From Spirometra erinaceieuropaei (lineage: Eukaryota > Platyhelminthes > Cestoda > Diphyllobothriidea > Diphyllobothriidae): a stretch of 64,000 nucleotides of DNA. Under the pieces are notes generated by a model, which saw only the letters and a program-made list of their open reading frames with translations, was not told the DNA's origin and did no database searches. Within the stretch, counting starts at the first letter, position 1, and the number at the start of each line of letters is the position of its first letter. This document shows, in pieces, positions 24,501-33,245 of the stretch. The stretch lies in NCBI GenBank assembly GCA_902702965.1, contig CACRXP010000410.1:514741-578740 (forward strand), in the 5' to 3' direction. A program made the translations under genes and the position numbers.

Positions 24501-25008
24501 CTAAATGTGGCAAAATCCTCGGTACTATTCACCTCTGATGATAAAAATGCGATACTCATGGTGGGTGTGAATACTGGAGACTCGAGGCATACTTCTGTAG
24601 AGTCGGAGGAGATTAGGTCCTGGCTAGTAAGACTAGGAAGTAGTGCAATATCCATGTCTGTTGAGGGTTCATCTGGACGGGGCTGAATGGTAAATGTCCG
24701 GCAGTCGTAATTTTGAGGCGCGAGCTGCTTTAATGGTTGGACGTCGAACGTTTGTCCAGCTGCCATCCTAACAGCAGAATCTGTGTGTCGTGGTGTGGGA
24801 ATTGGCAAGGAATGCTCGAAAGAATCCTCGCCAGACCATGGTCTTGAGGACTCCTCATATCCGGCCAAGTTGTATGAGATGGCGGTGGATGAGGTGGTAG
24901 GCAGCGGCGTCTGAAACCCGAGGTCAGGGAAGGGATAGATGTGGGGGAAATGTTGAGAGGATCCGTTGCTAGGTGCATCTCCTTGTCCGGCTACCGTATG
25001 AAGATTAC
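24501..25008 (-). CDS. Beta gene exon B (508 bp), unrecognised Ser/Pro/Thr-rich protein segment
   Basis: Open throughout: GQGDAPSNGSSQHFP, HSLPIPTPRHTDS, NYDCRTFTIQPRPDEPS, MDIALLPSL, ending EDFATF. Acceptor TTTGTCACTTTTCAG, donor TTTAG followed by GTAAGT. 508 = 2 + 168 codons + 2. It is 15 bp shorter than the alpha exon, an in-frame difference. With exons A, C and D it forms a continuous frame of roughly 280 residues on the minus strand, so beta is the better candidate for a working gene. Composition suggests a disordered linker; no signal peptide or membrane segment is visible. Confidence 0.7.
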
Positions 25009-25076
25009 CTGAAAAGTGACAAATAAACATAAAACTCTAGTTAAAAAATTACTGAAGGCTTACCGGATGCAATTAC

Positions 25077-25150
25077 CGGGCGTTTCATCGTAACGCATTG
25101 TCTGGATGCCCGGAGGTTTGCAATAGACTTGATCCCGTTTTGACCTCTGG
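25077..25150 (-). CDS. Beta gene exon A (74 bp)
   Basis: Encodes QRSKRDQVYCKPPGIQTM and ends in phase 1 at donor CCCG followed by GTAATT, 68 bp before exon B. 74 = 1 + 72 + 1; the alpha exon is 6 bp shorter, again in frame. Acceptor ...GTAATAG. Confidence 0.55.
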
Positions 25151-25497
25151 CTATTACAGGGTGGGCATATGACGTACGCAACCAGTTATACAGCGACTTC
25201 GGTTTTCATGCGTGGGTGGAGAGACAGCATGACACATTCCGAAGAACCAAATCCCAACTCTTATTCCTCCGGGTACCCTGTTGACGCCCATTCACCTGCC
25301 ACCATCTGAAGGTTGGACTACCATGATACCGTGCTACCGAAATTTTGCCTTATGAAAGTGGATCATCGTACACAATGCAAAAACATTTGCTCTGCTTCCA
25401 AAAATAAAGCCTGAAATAGTCGCGTCATGTGCTTGCTCGACTGAACCCCTCAAAATGTGTTTTAAGTTGGAAAAAGGAGCGCAGAATTTTGTGTACA

Positions 25498-25734
25498 TTA
25501 TACAAGCTCCATTACGACAGTATCTACACCTGGCTCTCCATTGTGCTTAATTTTGCCATATATACGAGTTTTCTTCTCTCTCCATGAGCCCCATTTAACA
25601 GAAGTCATGTACGACCTAAGAAAATAAGCTTTGAAGTTCACAACTACTAACAACTGCTCTCCGTAAAACTCGGCTATTTGTGCCAACAAAGCCTTCCCGC
25701 ATGAGGCCGAACCTACTTGCCTCATGTTGACCAA
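25498..25734 (-). CDS. Hypothetical short frame, possibly an exon of the beta gene region
   Basis: A 78-residue open frame (MRQVGSASCGKALLAQIAEF near its start) lies between beta exon A and the exon ending at 25842. It has no counterpart in alpha, which PLE-2 cuts off. Upstream acceptor-like sites (TTTTATAG) exist, but I cannot fit phases. It could be chance. Confidence 0.25.
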   Translation of the reverse strand: MVNMRQVGSASCGKALLAQIAEFYGEQLLVVVNFKAYFLRSYMTSVKWGSWREKKTRIYGKIKHNGEPGVDTVVMELV

Positions 25735-25841
25735 GTGGTCTTAATGTTTAAAGAAACCCTACTTTCATCTAGTAAGTAGCTTTAAAAACCACTATAAAAC
25801 ACATAAAAAGCATGTAATGAGCAGAAAACTTTGAGACTTAC

Positions 25842-26005
25842 CAAGTACATTTAGAGCCTGAGATTGTTGTTCCCTAAGTTTTGCCCTATACGCCCTAAAA
25901 AGAGGAATGTAAACGTGCTCCAGCCAGGAGGAGAGGAAGCGCAGATCGAGATCCGTCGGTGCAGGCATCATCGGACAAACTGATCGGTGGGCGGCATTCA
26001 AGGGG
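25842..26005 (-). CDS. Probable upstream exon of the beta gene
   Basis: The minus frame reads PAPTDLDLRFLSSWLEHVY, IPLFRAYRAKLREQQSQALN and ends at a strong donor (CTTG followed by GTAAGT) in phase 1. The segment is amphipathic and looks helical. The start is uncertain; an acceptor-like CAG lies near 26003. Exon A needs phase 2, so at least one exon must lie between if they belong to one gene. Family not recognised. Confidence 0.5.
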
Positions 26006-26009
26006 CACA

Positions 26010-26990
26010 GGCATCGATCCCTGGTGTTTGAATCCGAGGTATCGATCCTAAACCTTCGGGCATGATTAATTTGCAAGCGACGGTCTCAGCAACACACACG
26101 TGGTTTGCCAAATCTGTATGCGAAAAACCGAGCCCCGGAACGTCGACAGTAAAGGGGGCTGGAACTTCTGGATTTTGCAAATATGAACATTGTTTGGGGT
26201 TGGGGACATGCAAACTTGGGCTAGAGTGGTGTTGGCTGTTGAAGGATGGGCAAAGAAGTAGTTATGATACTAAATAGAGATAAGCAAGTTCCCTAGTTGT
26301 GCGCCAGTTGATGTCATCTGCACTCAAACCCTTAGGGCTTAGATAAGAGGACGGGACCGAAGCCGAGTCAGATGAAATAAGTGGACTGGGAACGAGATTC
26401 TTCCTATTTCGGCCATTTAGACTGGTTTTTAGATGAAGGTAGTATTAAAAATGAAGCTGGGACTCCCTGAGCTTTTTTTAAGTGGGGCTGCCTAAAGGAC
26501 ACGAGATCTAAATATACTAGAGAGCAACACTCACAAGGTAGAAAATCAGGCGTCCCTTTCCGTTCTCCGTATTATTATCAAAGTTTGTGACTGAACAAAC
26601 GGCTTGAACGATCTGATCCTAGCAATTACTGCCCCTGTAAAGGGCCGGTTGAAATGTCATTCTCCGGTAAGATGAGGTTATGTCGTCCCACCTGATGGAC
26701 AGAATACTGTTGGGGTTGGGGTTAGGGGTAATAATTAGGTTCAATTTGGAGGTTAGGATATGGGCAGCGATTTCTCAACCCTAAAAGTGCACCCGCGCAT
26801 GCAAAATAGGTTTTCTTTTGCATTCAATTACTTGACCTCGTCGCCTGTGTGTTCCCCAGCCCCACCTGTAAAAACCCCTATAACTACCGGTGCCGTATTA
26901 CAGGTGGATGGGGTTTGTTTACTTCAGCTGAGGCTACATAACCACATCTGACCCATTCTCTATACGGCAAGGTAGTGTTCTCCTAAGCGA
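26010..26990. other. Intergenic stretch
   Basis: Open frames here have no recognisable motifs. It contains the candidate element at 26672-26951 and G-rich telomere-like text at 26712-26730 (GGGGTTGGGGTTAGGGG), too short and isolated to be a telomere. Confidence 0.45.
26672..26951. mobile_element. Possible small inverted-repeat element
   Basis: AGATGAGGTTATGT at 26672-26685 is mirrored by the reverse complement AGATGTGGTTATGT at 26938-26951 (13 of 14 match), with an inner CCACCTGTAA/TTACAGGTGG pair. No target duplication was found, so this is tentative. Confidence 0.25.
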
Positions 26991-28440
26991 TAGCCCGCAC
27001 GGTGAATATGACGAAGCCCTAATCGCTATAATGGTTTCCTTTTTTGAGGAGGAGATGCGATCTCTGGAGCGGAAATTTTGTTCTCAATAAGTTTCGGTTT
27101 CTCGAACCCATAATTAGACATGATCGCAGATGAGCGTGGTGGATCCCCAAGGGGTGCGGTACTTATATGGCGCTGTTGCCAAGCTGCTTCATACCTAATG
27201 CATGTAGCCGGGTAGGGTCGCGGTTGCTGCAACTGTCTTTGGTCCTGTCAGCCCCTGCACTCAATGTCAGCATCAGATGGTTGGTCAGTCTGAACACTGG
27301 GGTGGTGAATGGGAGAGGGAAAGAGAGAGGTCAGCCCTCAGGAAATATTCCTTACCGTAGGCCATTTCACACGCCTTTAAACTATCACGGTGCGCTGAAA
27401 GCCGCCATGGCTTGGAAGATACCTAACCACCTATTCCTCTAAGACCTCGCAGTCAGCCCGGTCCATGTTTGTGCGTGGAGTGACCGACTGGCCTCCGTGA
27501 GTAGTCGTTGATGCAATCTAATGTGGAGAGCATCATTTGAGACGAAGCAAACCGAGACACGGTAATGAAGCACAATCGGAGGCTCCACCGTGGAGGAAGA
27601 TTGGAAGGACAAATTCAAAAGCATTAATTGCTGTGGGGGTTGCAATAGAACAGGTCGGATCCGTTTTAAGACTAACAAAATAACGAGGGATTACGCTAGC
27701 TTGGACAACGATACACCTTCCTTGCAGTTTCCTTACTAACAACTTGGTTTAAAAATACCTGTTGGATTTTTCGGTCGCGCCCCCCCCCCCCCTCTAGGAG
27801 CTCACATTCTGAACGCCTGAAACAGCTATAAGTAGCATAATGTGATGGAGATTTCGACAGATGGTGGATAAAAAATAACAACTATTGTTTTCCTATACGC
27901 AGAAGTGACGACAGTTGCTGCTACTTCATGTTATGAATTAAGTCACAGTTGCGAGAAATTTACAGAATCTTTTTAAGCACGCAAGCGCCGTGACGCGGTG
28001 GCCGAGTGGTTAAGGCGATGGACTGCTAATCCATTGGGGTTTCCCCGCGTGAGTTCGAATCTCACCTGCGTTGGAATTTTTACAAATCTTTGATTTCAAA
28101 AGTAACGTTGTCTTAAGTACCAGTGCTCGCAGTAACAATACGATATCTTCTAGATGTCAACATTTCGACATAGGTATGTGCAGCCGATGGCGTATTTTAA
28201 CGCACGCTTTGGTTCCCGTGCCACTTTAGTAACAGTCGGACTTGTGCCGAATTGGCGTCTAGTTCGGGAATGGTGACATTTTCCAGTTTGTATCGCGTGC
28301 TCGATTAGTTGAAGATGGTGCGAATTCAAGGAGTGGAATAGGATTTTTCAAAATCCAAACTAAGTATCTAGCTTCACACTCCTGCCACTGTTTTATAATC
28401 CCAACAAGCGGGCTAGTCCCCGATGCTAGTCATAGAGACC
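26990..28440 (+). repeat. tRNA-Ser unit U1
   Basis: Diverged copy of the unit also seen at 45100-46490 (U2) and 57100-58480 (U3): shared blocks surround 'gcatcatt.gagacgaa', 'aaagcattaattgctgtggg' and the tRNA, then continue about 370 bp past the tRNA. PLE-3 follows. Confidence 0.75.
27992..28073 (+). tRNA. tRNA-Ser (anticodon GCT)
   Basis: 82-nt cloverleaf without intron. Acceptor GACGCGG pairs with CTGCGTT (two G-U pairs), the anticodon stem ATGGA/TCCAT encloses loop CTGCTAA with anticodon GCT, a long variable arm (GGGGTTTCCCC) is present as in serine tRNAs, and the T arm is GTGAG TTCGAAT CTCAC. A-box (GTGGCCGAGTGG) and B-box (GTTCGAATC) are intact, and a TTTTT terminator follows at once. 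It reads AGC/AGU codons. Confidence 0.93.
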
Positions 28441-28489
28441 GACGACGTTGTGGAAGGATGGCGCCAAAGATTGCCCAATGTGTGCTAGT

Positions 28490-29292
28490 TCACGAGACAG
28501 ATCCTACACTTCAACAGCAACCATCCACTGTCTCACAAACGTAGTTGTGTCCGCACTCTATTCCAAAGAGTCGAAACACACTGCAGCACACCAGAAGATA
28601 AAAGGGCCGAACGATTGTACCTTGTGGACCTATTTGCAGCCAATGGTTATCCCAGGCATTTCATCGAGAGAAGCAGACGTTGGGCGCCCAGACAACGGCC
28701 AAATGAGCAGCAACCCGAAGTCTGGAGGGCCATTCCTTACGTTAAAGGGGTCTCTGAAGCGGTCTCGCGACTGTTACAACCCACCAGAGTAGGCATAGCC
28801 CATAGACCACAAGCAACAATTCGACGTCGCCTGATGCAACCTAAAGACCCATTGCCACCCGCTGAAACCTCAGCAGTCATCTACAATATAAATTGCAATG
28901 AGGGTGACTGCAACTATGTGGGCGAAACTGGGCGGAAATTGCAAACTCGCCTACAAGAGCACAAATCGGCCACTCGGAGGTTAGACCCTAACTCCCAACT
29001 AGCAACACACGTTGGGGAAACGGGGCATACTTTTGACCTCCAGAGGGCAACCATCTTAGGCCGAGGCAACACAAAAATAGAACGGCTAACTCTCGAGGCG
29101 TGGTTCTCCGATGCCCACTCTATCAACAGGCATCTGGACCTTCCTGCAGCTTACAAAGTCCTACGTCATCACAACCGTAGAGCTCAGGACCAAACAACCA
29201 CACCGGACTTAAGAAGACAGCACGGAGATAGCCCGACGCTGAGCTTACTCGGTGAGGAAGAACAGGAACCGCCAGACCGACCGCCCGACTAA
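28490..29292 (+). pseudogene. PLE-3: 3' part of a Penelope-like element (RT C-terminus and GIY-YIG)
   Basis: 5'-truncated. From about 28500 the frame reads ILHFNSNHPLSHKRSCV, TLFQRVETHCSTPEDK, FAANGYPRHFI (the RT C-terminal block common in PLEs), then PYVKGVSEAVSRLL, the connector, then IYNINC, CNYVGETGRKLQTRLQEHKSA and EAWFSDAHSINRHLDL, the GIY-YIG domain. One continuous frame runs from about 28560 to 29292, so decay is modest, but the RT palm is missing. Confidence 0.85.
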
Positions 29293-29439
29293 AGTCCAAT
29301 CAGCTCCCCTCGACGGAGTGGTGACTCATAAAGCGCACAGGCAAAAACGCCCGTCAACCATTTCCTGAGAGGCCGACGCAGCGTGAGGAGAGAGAAAAAT
29401 CGATCAGCATGAGGCCGGCCAACACAGCTTGCCACTTTA

Positions 29440-29541
29440 AGTTATTATTTTAATTTATTTTAACTTGCTTTGATGGGACCCCGACGGGTCTTTAATAAAA
29501 ATTATCTATCTATCTACCTATCTATCTATCTATCTATCTAA
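29440..29541 (+). mobile_element. Short LINE 3' end with (TCTA)n tail
   Basis: Carries the LINE-B family 3' signature: ACTTGCTTT, a small hairpin GACCC-cgac-GGGTC at 29477-29490, then AATAAA and an (ATCT)n tail at 29504-29541. The same signature ends LINE-B1, the 40.5 kb fragment and LINE-C. It is a heavily 5'-truncated copy. Confidence 0.6.
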
Positions 29542-29996
29542 CTTTCTGATCGATTAGGTGCAGTTTACGCTTTGACAATGAAAAGCCGACCCAGTTCTTT
29601 GAAACGTCAGCAGTTAAATAAACCTGTTCCGGAGAGCCAATTTTCTTCTTCTAAAAATCTTCCCGGATCTCTAAACTTTTCCAATCTGAATAAGATAGCC
29701 AGAGAATTGCCACTTACAGCGGTCGAAGTTCCTATTGGCTGGAACCCGCAATTTCCTCACGTCAATTCTCCAATAGTATTGGTTTATGTCACTGGGACCG
29801 TTAATCCTGTCGACTCTCACCCGATTAAGTGTAAACTTTTAGTGTACTCATTGGCTATTTCTTTTTACTTATCAGTAATCTCACTGGGGCCAAACTGCCC
29901 ATAAAAACGGAACTGAGGATCCTATTGGCCATGTCTTGCTTTATTTTATCTTCGCTATCTGGCTTTGGCATACCAGCCTCTACCTTTCTTCTAGAC

Positions 29997-30034
29997 TCCT
30001 CCTCCTCCTCCTCCTCCTCCTCCTCCTCCTCCTC
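29997..30034 (+). repeat. (CTC)n microsatellite
   Basis: About 38 bp of CTC units. It produces spurious poly-Ser and poly-Glu frames on the two strands. Confidence 0.95.
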
Positions 30035-30239
30035 TAACTCCCCGTGCATTCCAATGCTCGAAAGTTTTATCACCACATCCTTTAAGGTCTCCTGCCCAGC
30101 CTTCCCCTGCTAACTCCCCGTACGTCAATAACTCTAGACTAACTGGTACTTTATATTCAAGCATCATTAATCCACAGCTTGCATATTCACGTACACATTT
30201 TTTCTTCTAAATACCGTCGACAATAGTCTTGCTGTTCCA

Positions 30240-30950
30240 AACAGATTTGATATTATATTATTGAATGTCAGGTCTGTTATCAACAAGATAGCCCAAATCA
30301 GAGCCATTGCCTTTGAACTGACACCTGATATTATATGTATTACAGAATCTTGGACCCATTCTCTAATTTCTGACTCTGCCCTTCTCATAGATGACTCCGA
30401 TTTTTACCGTCCAGACCGCACAACTAGGTGTATGGGTGGTTGTCTTCTTTACTTTAGATCCTACATAAAGCCCTCAACCTATTACCTGGATATCTCCTCA
30501 TTCGCGGGCAACTTCTACTTTGCATCTGTTATTCTCTCGCCGCAAAGCGAGACAATTATTGGCTGTATCTATAATCCCCCTAAATCTTCAGTCAGTGATG
30601 ATTTACCACTTCGTCAAATCTTTAAATTAATTTCGGAATCTGTTTTCCATGTAAAAATAATCACTGGGGATTTTAATCTTCCTAAAATAGACTGGGTTTC
30701 CAGTATCTGTCCACCTAGATTCCAGCATTTCCAGGATATTATCATTCTTTTAATTGGTTCGTATTGGTGCGCTCTCCAACAAGAGAAAAGCACATTTTAG
30801 ATCTAATCCTTACCAATGACATTGCACCTCTTTTTGTTGCCATCAGAAAGGACCTCTTTGATAGTGACCACGAATTGATTCATTTTTGTTTACCGCCAGC
30901 CATTTCAAAAAAAGACCACCACCCTTCAAACTTACTTAAACTACGAATGC
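30240..30950 (+). pseudogene. LINE-B1 endonuclease domain
   Basis: LNVRSVINKIAQ, IICITESW (catalytic Glu), CLLYFRSYIK, CIYNPPKSS, IITGDFNLPKIDW, then in the next frame HILDLILTND and DSDHELIHF, the end of the AP-endonuclease fold. A frameshift lies near 30770. The protein is cut by the RT deletion at about 30946. Confidence 0.82.
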
Positions 30951-31280
30951 CGATGATCTCAAGTGTGTTTACCCATATTCTAAGGACACCGCAAATGTTT
31001 GTGTTGAAAACATTCATGCCAATTTACTACGCTTAAGCTGATGGGGTTCAACATGGCAGATGGAGTTTTCGTCATCCAAGTGTAGTTTCATGTCTTTTGG
31101 TCCTGCCACACTTCCTGGTTCCATAATTTTTCAGAATAACCCACTCTCAGAATGCCTCACCATAAAGGACCTAGGTCTAAGTTAGACAAATAAGCTTGCT
31201 ATATCACCTCATGCAGATAGAATCTCTGCCAAATCCGCACAGATATGTGAGAACATATCGCAGGATTTTTCCTTCCAGAA

Positions 31281-31736
31281 ATGAAGCGAAGACCTTATCA
31301 AATGGTTGTTCTTCCAGTCCTCGAACACTGCTGTCCTTTTTTTGGTTTAATAAACGCCTGCGACCGTAATAAAATCGAAAATGTCCAGAGGGTTTTCACC
31401 CGGAATCTGTTCTCTCAAGCTTCGTCCAGTATTTCTTATACTCAGAGATGTCAGCTGGCGAACATTAAGTTTTTGTGGGTTAGAAGACTCGAAGTTGGCC
31501 TTTGCTTCCTTTTTCACATCAACTCCAGCTCCAATCTTCCGTTCATTGACATTCTCATTCAAAGAGATTGGTCTTATGTCACGCGCAACTCCTGCATGGT
31601 GATTCCGCCGCCTGTTTGTACTTCATCTAAGCGGTCCCTCTATTTTGCTTCCATATATGCCTTCCTTTGGGATAATCCGTCGCCAGAAATTAGATCATCG
31701 CCTATGTTATCGGCATTCAAATCGAAATTACGCTAA
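31281..31736 (+). pseudogene. LINE-B1 ORF2 C-terminal domain
   Basis: Open 151-residue frame with VLPVLEHCCPFF, KIENVQRVFTRNL, YTQRCQL, LWVRRLEVGLCFLFHI and ending FKSKLR, the usual CR1-group C-terminus. It is 80-90% like LINE-C 49162-49578. The upstream part (31060-31270) is in other frames with a stop. Confidence 0.8.
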
Positions 31737-32177
31737 CACCTTATACCGGAAAATATAGACACTTTTAACCGTCTCACTCCCGAACGCTCAGCTTCTTGAC
31801 TCCGAGAAGGGTCCTCCTGGGATTTAGTGGTAAATCAAGTGGAAACCCTCACTTATATCTTTACAACCCCTGCTTTGAATTGGCTACTAAATCCACTGCT
31901 AGCACTTCTTCTCTATAGCTACGGTTGTCGCGGTTCTAAATGTCATCTCCTCATTTTGAACTCAAGCAGTCTGTCGACGCTCACGGCGGAACCCTCTGTA
32001 TTCGCCGTCCAATAGTAGTTTTGTCGTACCTTCCTTGACCCTCCTCGGCTGCACTCGAAGCGAACTGTGACTGATCGCGTGTGGGTTCCTCTCGTCTGGC
32101 CTCTTGGAAGCGAACAGTCTCATCCGGTGTATGCATTCTGCCCTGACGATGTCCGTTTGAATCCCTTGTACAATGCC

Positions 32178-32273
32178 ACACTTGGGGTTGGGTATGACTG
32201 GCTGATGACGGCCAATAAGCCAGAAATGGCCATTCAGGTCTCCCTTGTCTTTGTCGGCTCCATCTCATCAATG
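32178..32273 (+). mobile_element. SINE body without tRNA head (in LINE-B1 3' UTR)
   Basis: It matches the second SINE body (32485-32581) almost base for base from CACTTGGGGTTGGG to TCATCAATG but lacks the tRNA-like head. CAATGCC flanks the whole pair (32171-32177 and 32577-32583), a likely 7-bp target duplication. LINE-C and the 40.8 kb copy have the empty site. Confidence 0.75.
32196..32240 (+). ncRNA. Hammerhead-ribozyme fold, SINE copy 1
   Basis: Core CTGATGA at 32202-32208 and GAAA at 32223-32226. Stem I is GACTGG with CAGGTC (one mismatch), stem II GGC/GCC, and stem III is the palindrome ATGGCCAT. Weaker than copy 2 because of the stem I mismatch. Confidence 0.55.
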
Positions 32274-32414
32274 TCTACTATTAGTCGCTGTGTGACTGCC
32301 TTCGAGGGTTTAAGTATGAGCCCCAAGGCACAACGGAACGAGCATGTTCCGTCACCTGATCGGCGTGCGCCCACTGTCATAATTAATATTCCCGATCACA
32401 ACCGACAGGACAAC

Positions 32415-32576
32415 GGGCCCATGGCTCAATGGTACAGCGTCAAACTCCATGACCAAAGGTCCCCGGTTCGAACCTCAAGTGATCCACACTTGGGGTTGGG
32501 TATGACTGGCTGATGACGGCTAATAAGCCAGAAATGGCCATTCCGGTCTCCCTTGTCTTTGTCGGCTCCATCTCAT
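32415..32576 (+). mobile_element. tRNA-derived SINE (full), LINE-B1 3' UTR
   Basis: The head at 32415-32485 is tRNA-like: A-box ATGGCTCAATGG, B-box GGTTCGAACC, about 72 nt. The anticodon arm is eroded. The body follows directly (TTGGGGTTGGGTATGACTGG...). The block 32274-32414 between the two bodies is unexplained. Pol III transcription from the internal promoter is the expected mode. Confidence 0.75.
32504..32548 (+). ncRNA. Hammerhead-ribozyme fold, SINE copy 2
   Basis: Stem I GACTGG (504-509) pairs with CCGGTC (543-548) over 6 bp; core CTGATGA (510-516); stem II GGCT-AATA-AGCC; GAAA (531-534); stem III ATGGCCAT, a self-complementary 2-3 bp stem; predicted cut after U32542 (AUU). An outer GGG/CCC pair extends stem I past a small internal loop. 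Departure from consensus: the pair next to the core in stem II is C-A instead of G-C. Confidence 0.65.
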
Positions 32577-32944
32577 CAATGCCACATGTGTGCCAGTCCT
32601 GCCCGACCCGCATACGTATCCCTCAAGGCCGGCATTTATTTCTGCCCTGACGATGTCCGATTAAAATCCATTATACGCTCTACATGCATGCCGGTCCTGA
32701 CCGCATTTTTGTCCTTTCATAAGCGAGAGTTTCTTCTCTTTAAAGTTAGTACAATAACTTTCTATTCTACAGTAGAATTTTTTCACTCCTCGCTCATTAT
32801 TTTTATTAACGGACTACTAGTTCAGAACCTATGAAGTGTATCTTGTACAGATTCTGCCTACCTCGTTTGAAATTAATCTGAAAAATTATTTTTACTTACT
32901 CTGAAGGGACCCCTATGGGTCTTTTATAAAATTATTTCATTTAC

Positions 32945-33245
32945 TTAGTGGTCTATTCTATTTGAGCCTTTAGGAGTCGCCCAGAAATCCTGAAAATAGA
33001 GACGAGAGTTGATGTTCAAAACTTGGACTGGAGAACGCCTCCTGGATGCTGCCGATGCTCTCCTAGGCTCCTCGCTTCTCTACCTCCCTGACTTATCTAG
33101 GATCGTCCCCAGATTGACCCGGCCTCGTCAAAGGTTTGTCCAGAATTTTCGTTCTTCCGGACTTCGTCCAAATTCCTATTCTTCCGCCACGTATAAATAC
33201 TCCCGGTCCGATAGATCAAGTGGTACCCCTCAATTATATATAAAA
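32945..33245 (+). repeat. Flank of LINE-B 3' end, repeated at 41205 and 50380
   Basis: The same roughly 260-bp sequence (GGTCTATTCTATTTGAGCC... to CACGTATAAATACTCCC) follows the LINE-B 3' end in all three places. At about 33200 it jumps back to sequence matching the start of the LINE-B 3' UTR (compare 49716), which continues at 40552. The block is therefore a tandem duplication that LINE-D later split. Confidence 0.65.

Larger units (their letters stand above)
20990..25475. repeat. Segmental duplication, beta copy
   Basis: Collinear with alpha pieces 1-468, about 5000-5370 and 10870-14760. Shared landmarks include the exon series on the minus strand and the block ending in 'gtgttttaagtt.ga' (14750 and 25460). 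Differences read as insertions: PLE-1 and LINE-A in alpha; the solo LTR (22423-22817) and about 215 bp at 25150-25363 in beta. Confidence 0.75.
29560..32940 (+). mobile_element. LINE-B1: CR1/Jockey-group LINE with internal RT deletion
   Basis: An upstream frame of ORF1 type (29572-29904), a (CTC)n run (29997-30034), an endonuclease, a deletion that removes the RT core, the ORF2 C-terminus, a long 3' UTR carrying two SINE bodies, and the family 3' end with GGGACCCC...GGGTC near 32910. Compared with LINE-C, about 1.26 kb of RT sequence is missing at the junction 30945-30947, where endonuclease-linker sequence runs straight into GCCGATGATCTCAAG (ADDLK). Confidence 0.8.

Noticed and set aside
29855..30113. 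Glu-rich and Ser-rich frames on opposite strands
   Set aside because: Both come from the (CTC)n microsatellite in LINE-B1.
32415..32486. A functional tRNA gene
   Set aside because: The anticodon arm lacks the invariant U33 and the 3' side runs straight into a SINE body; it is a SINE head.
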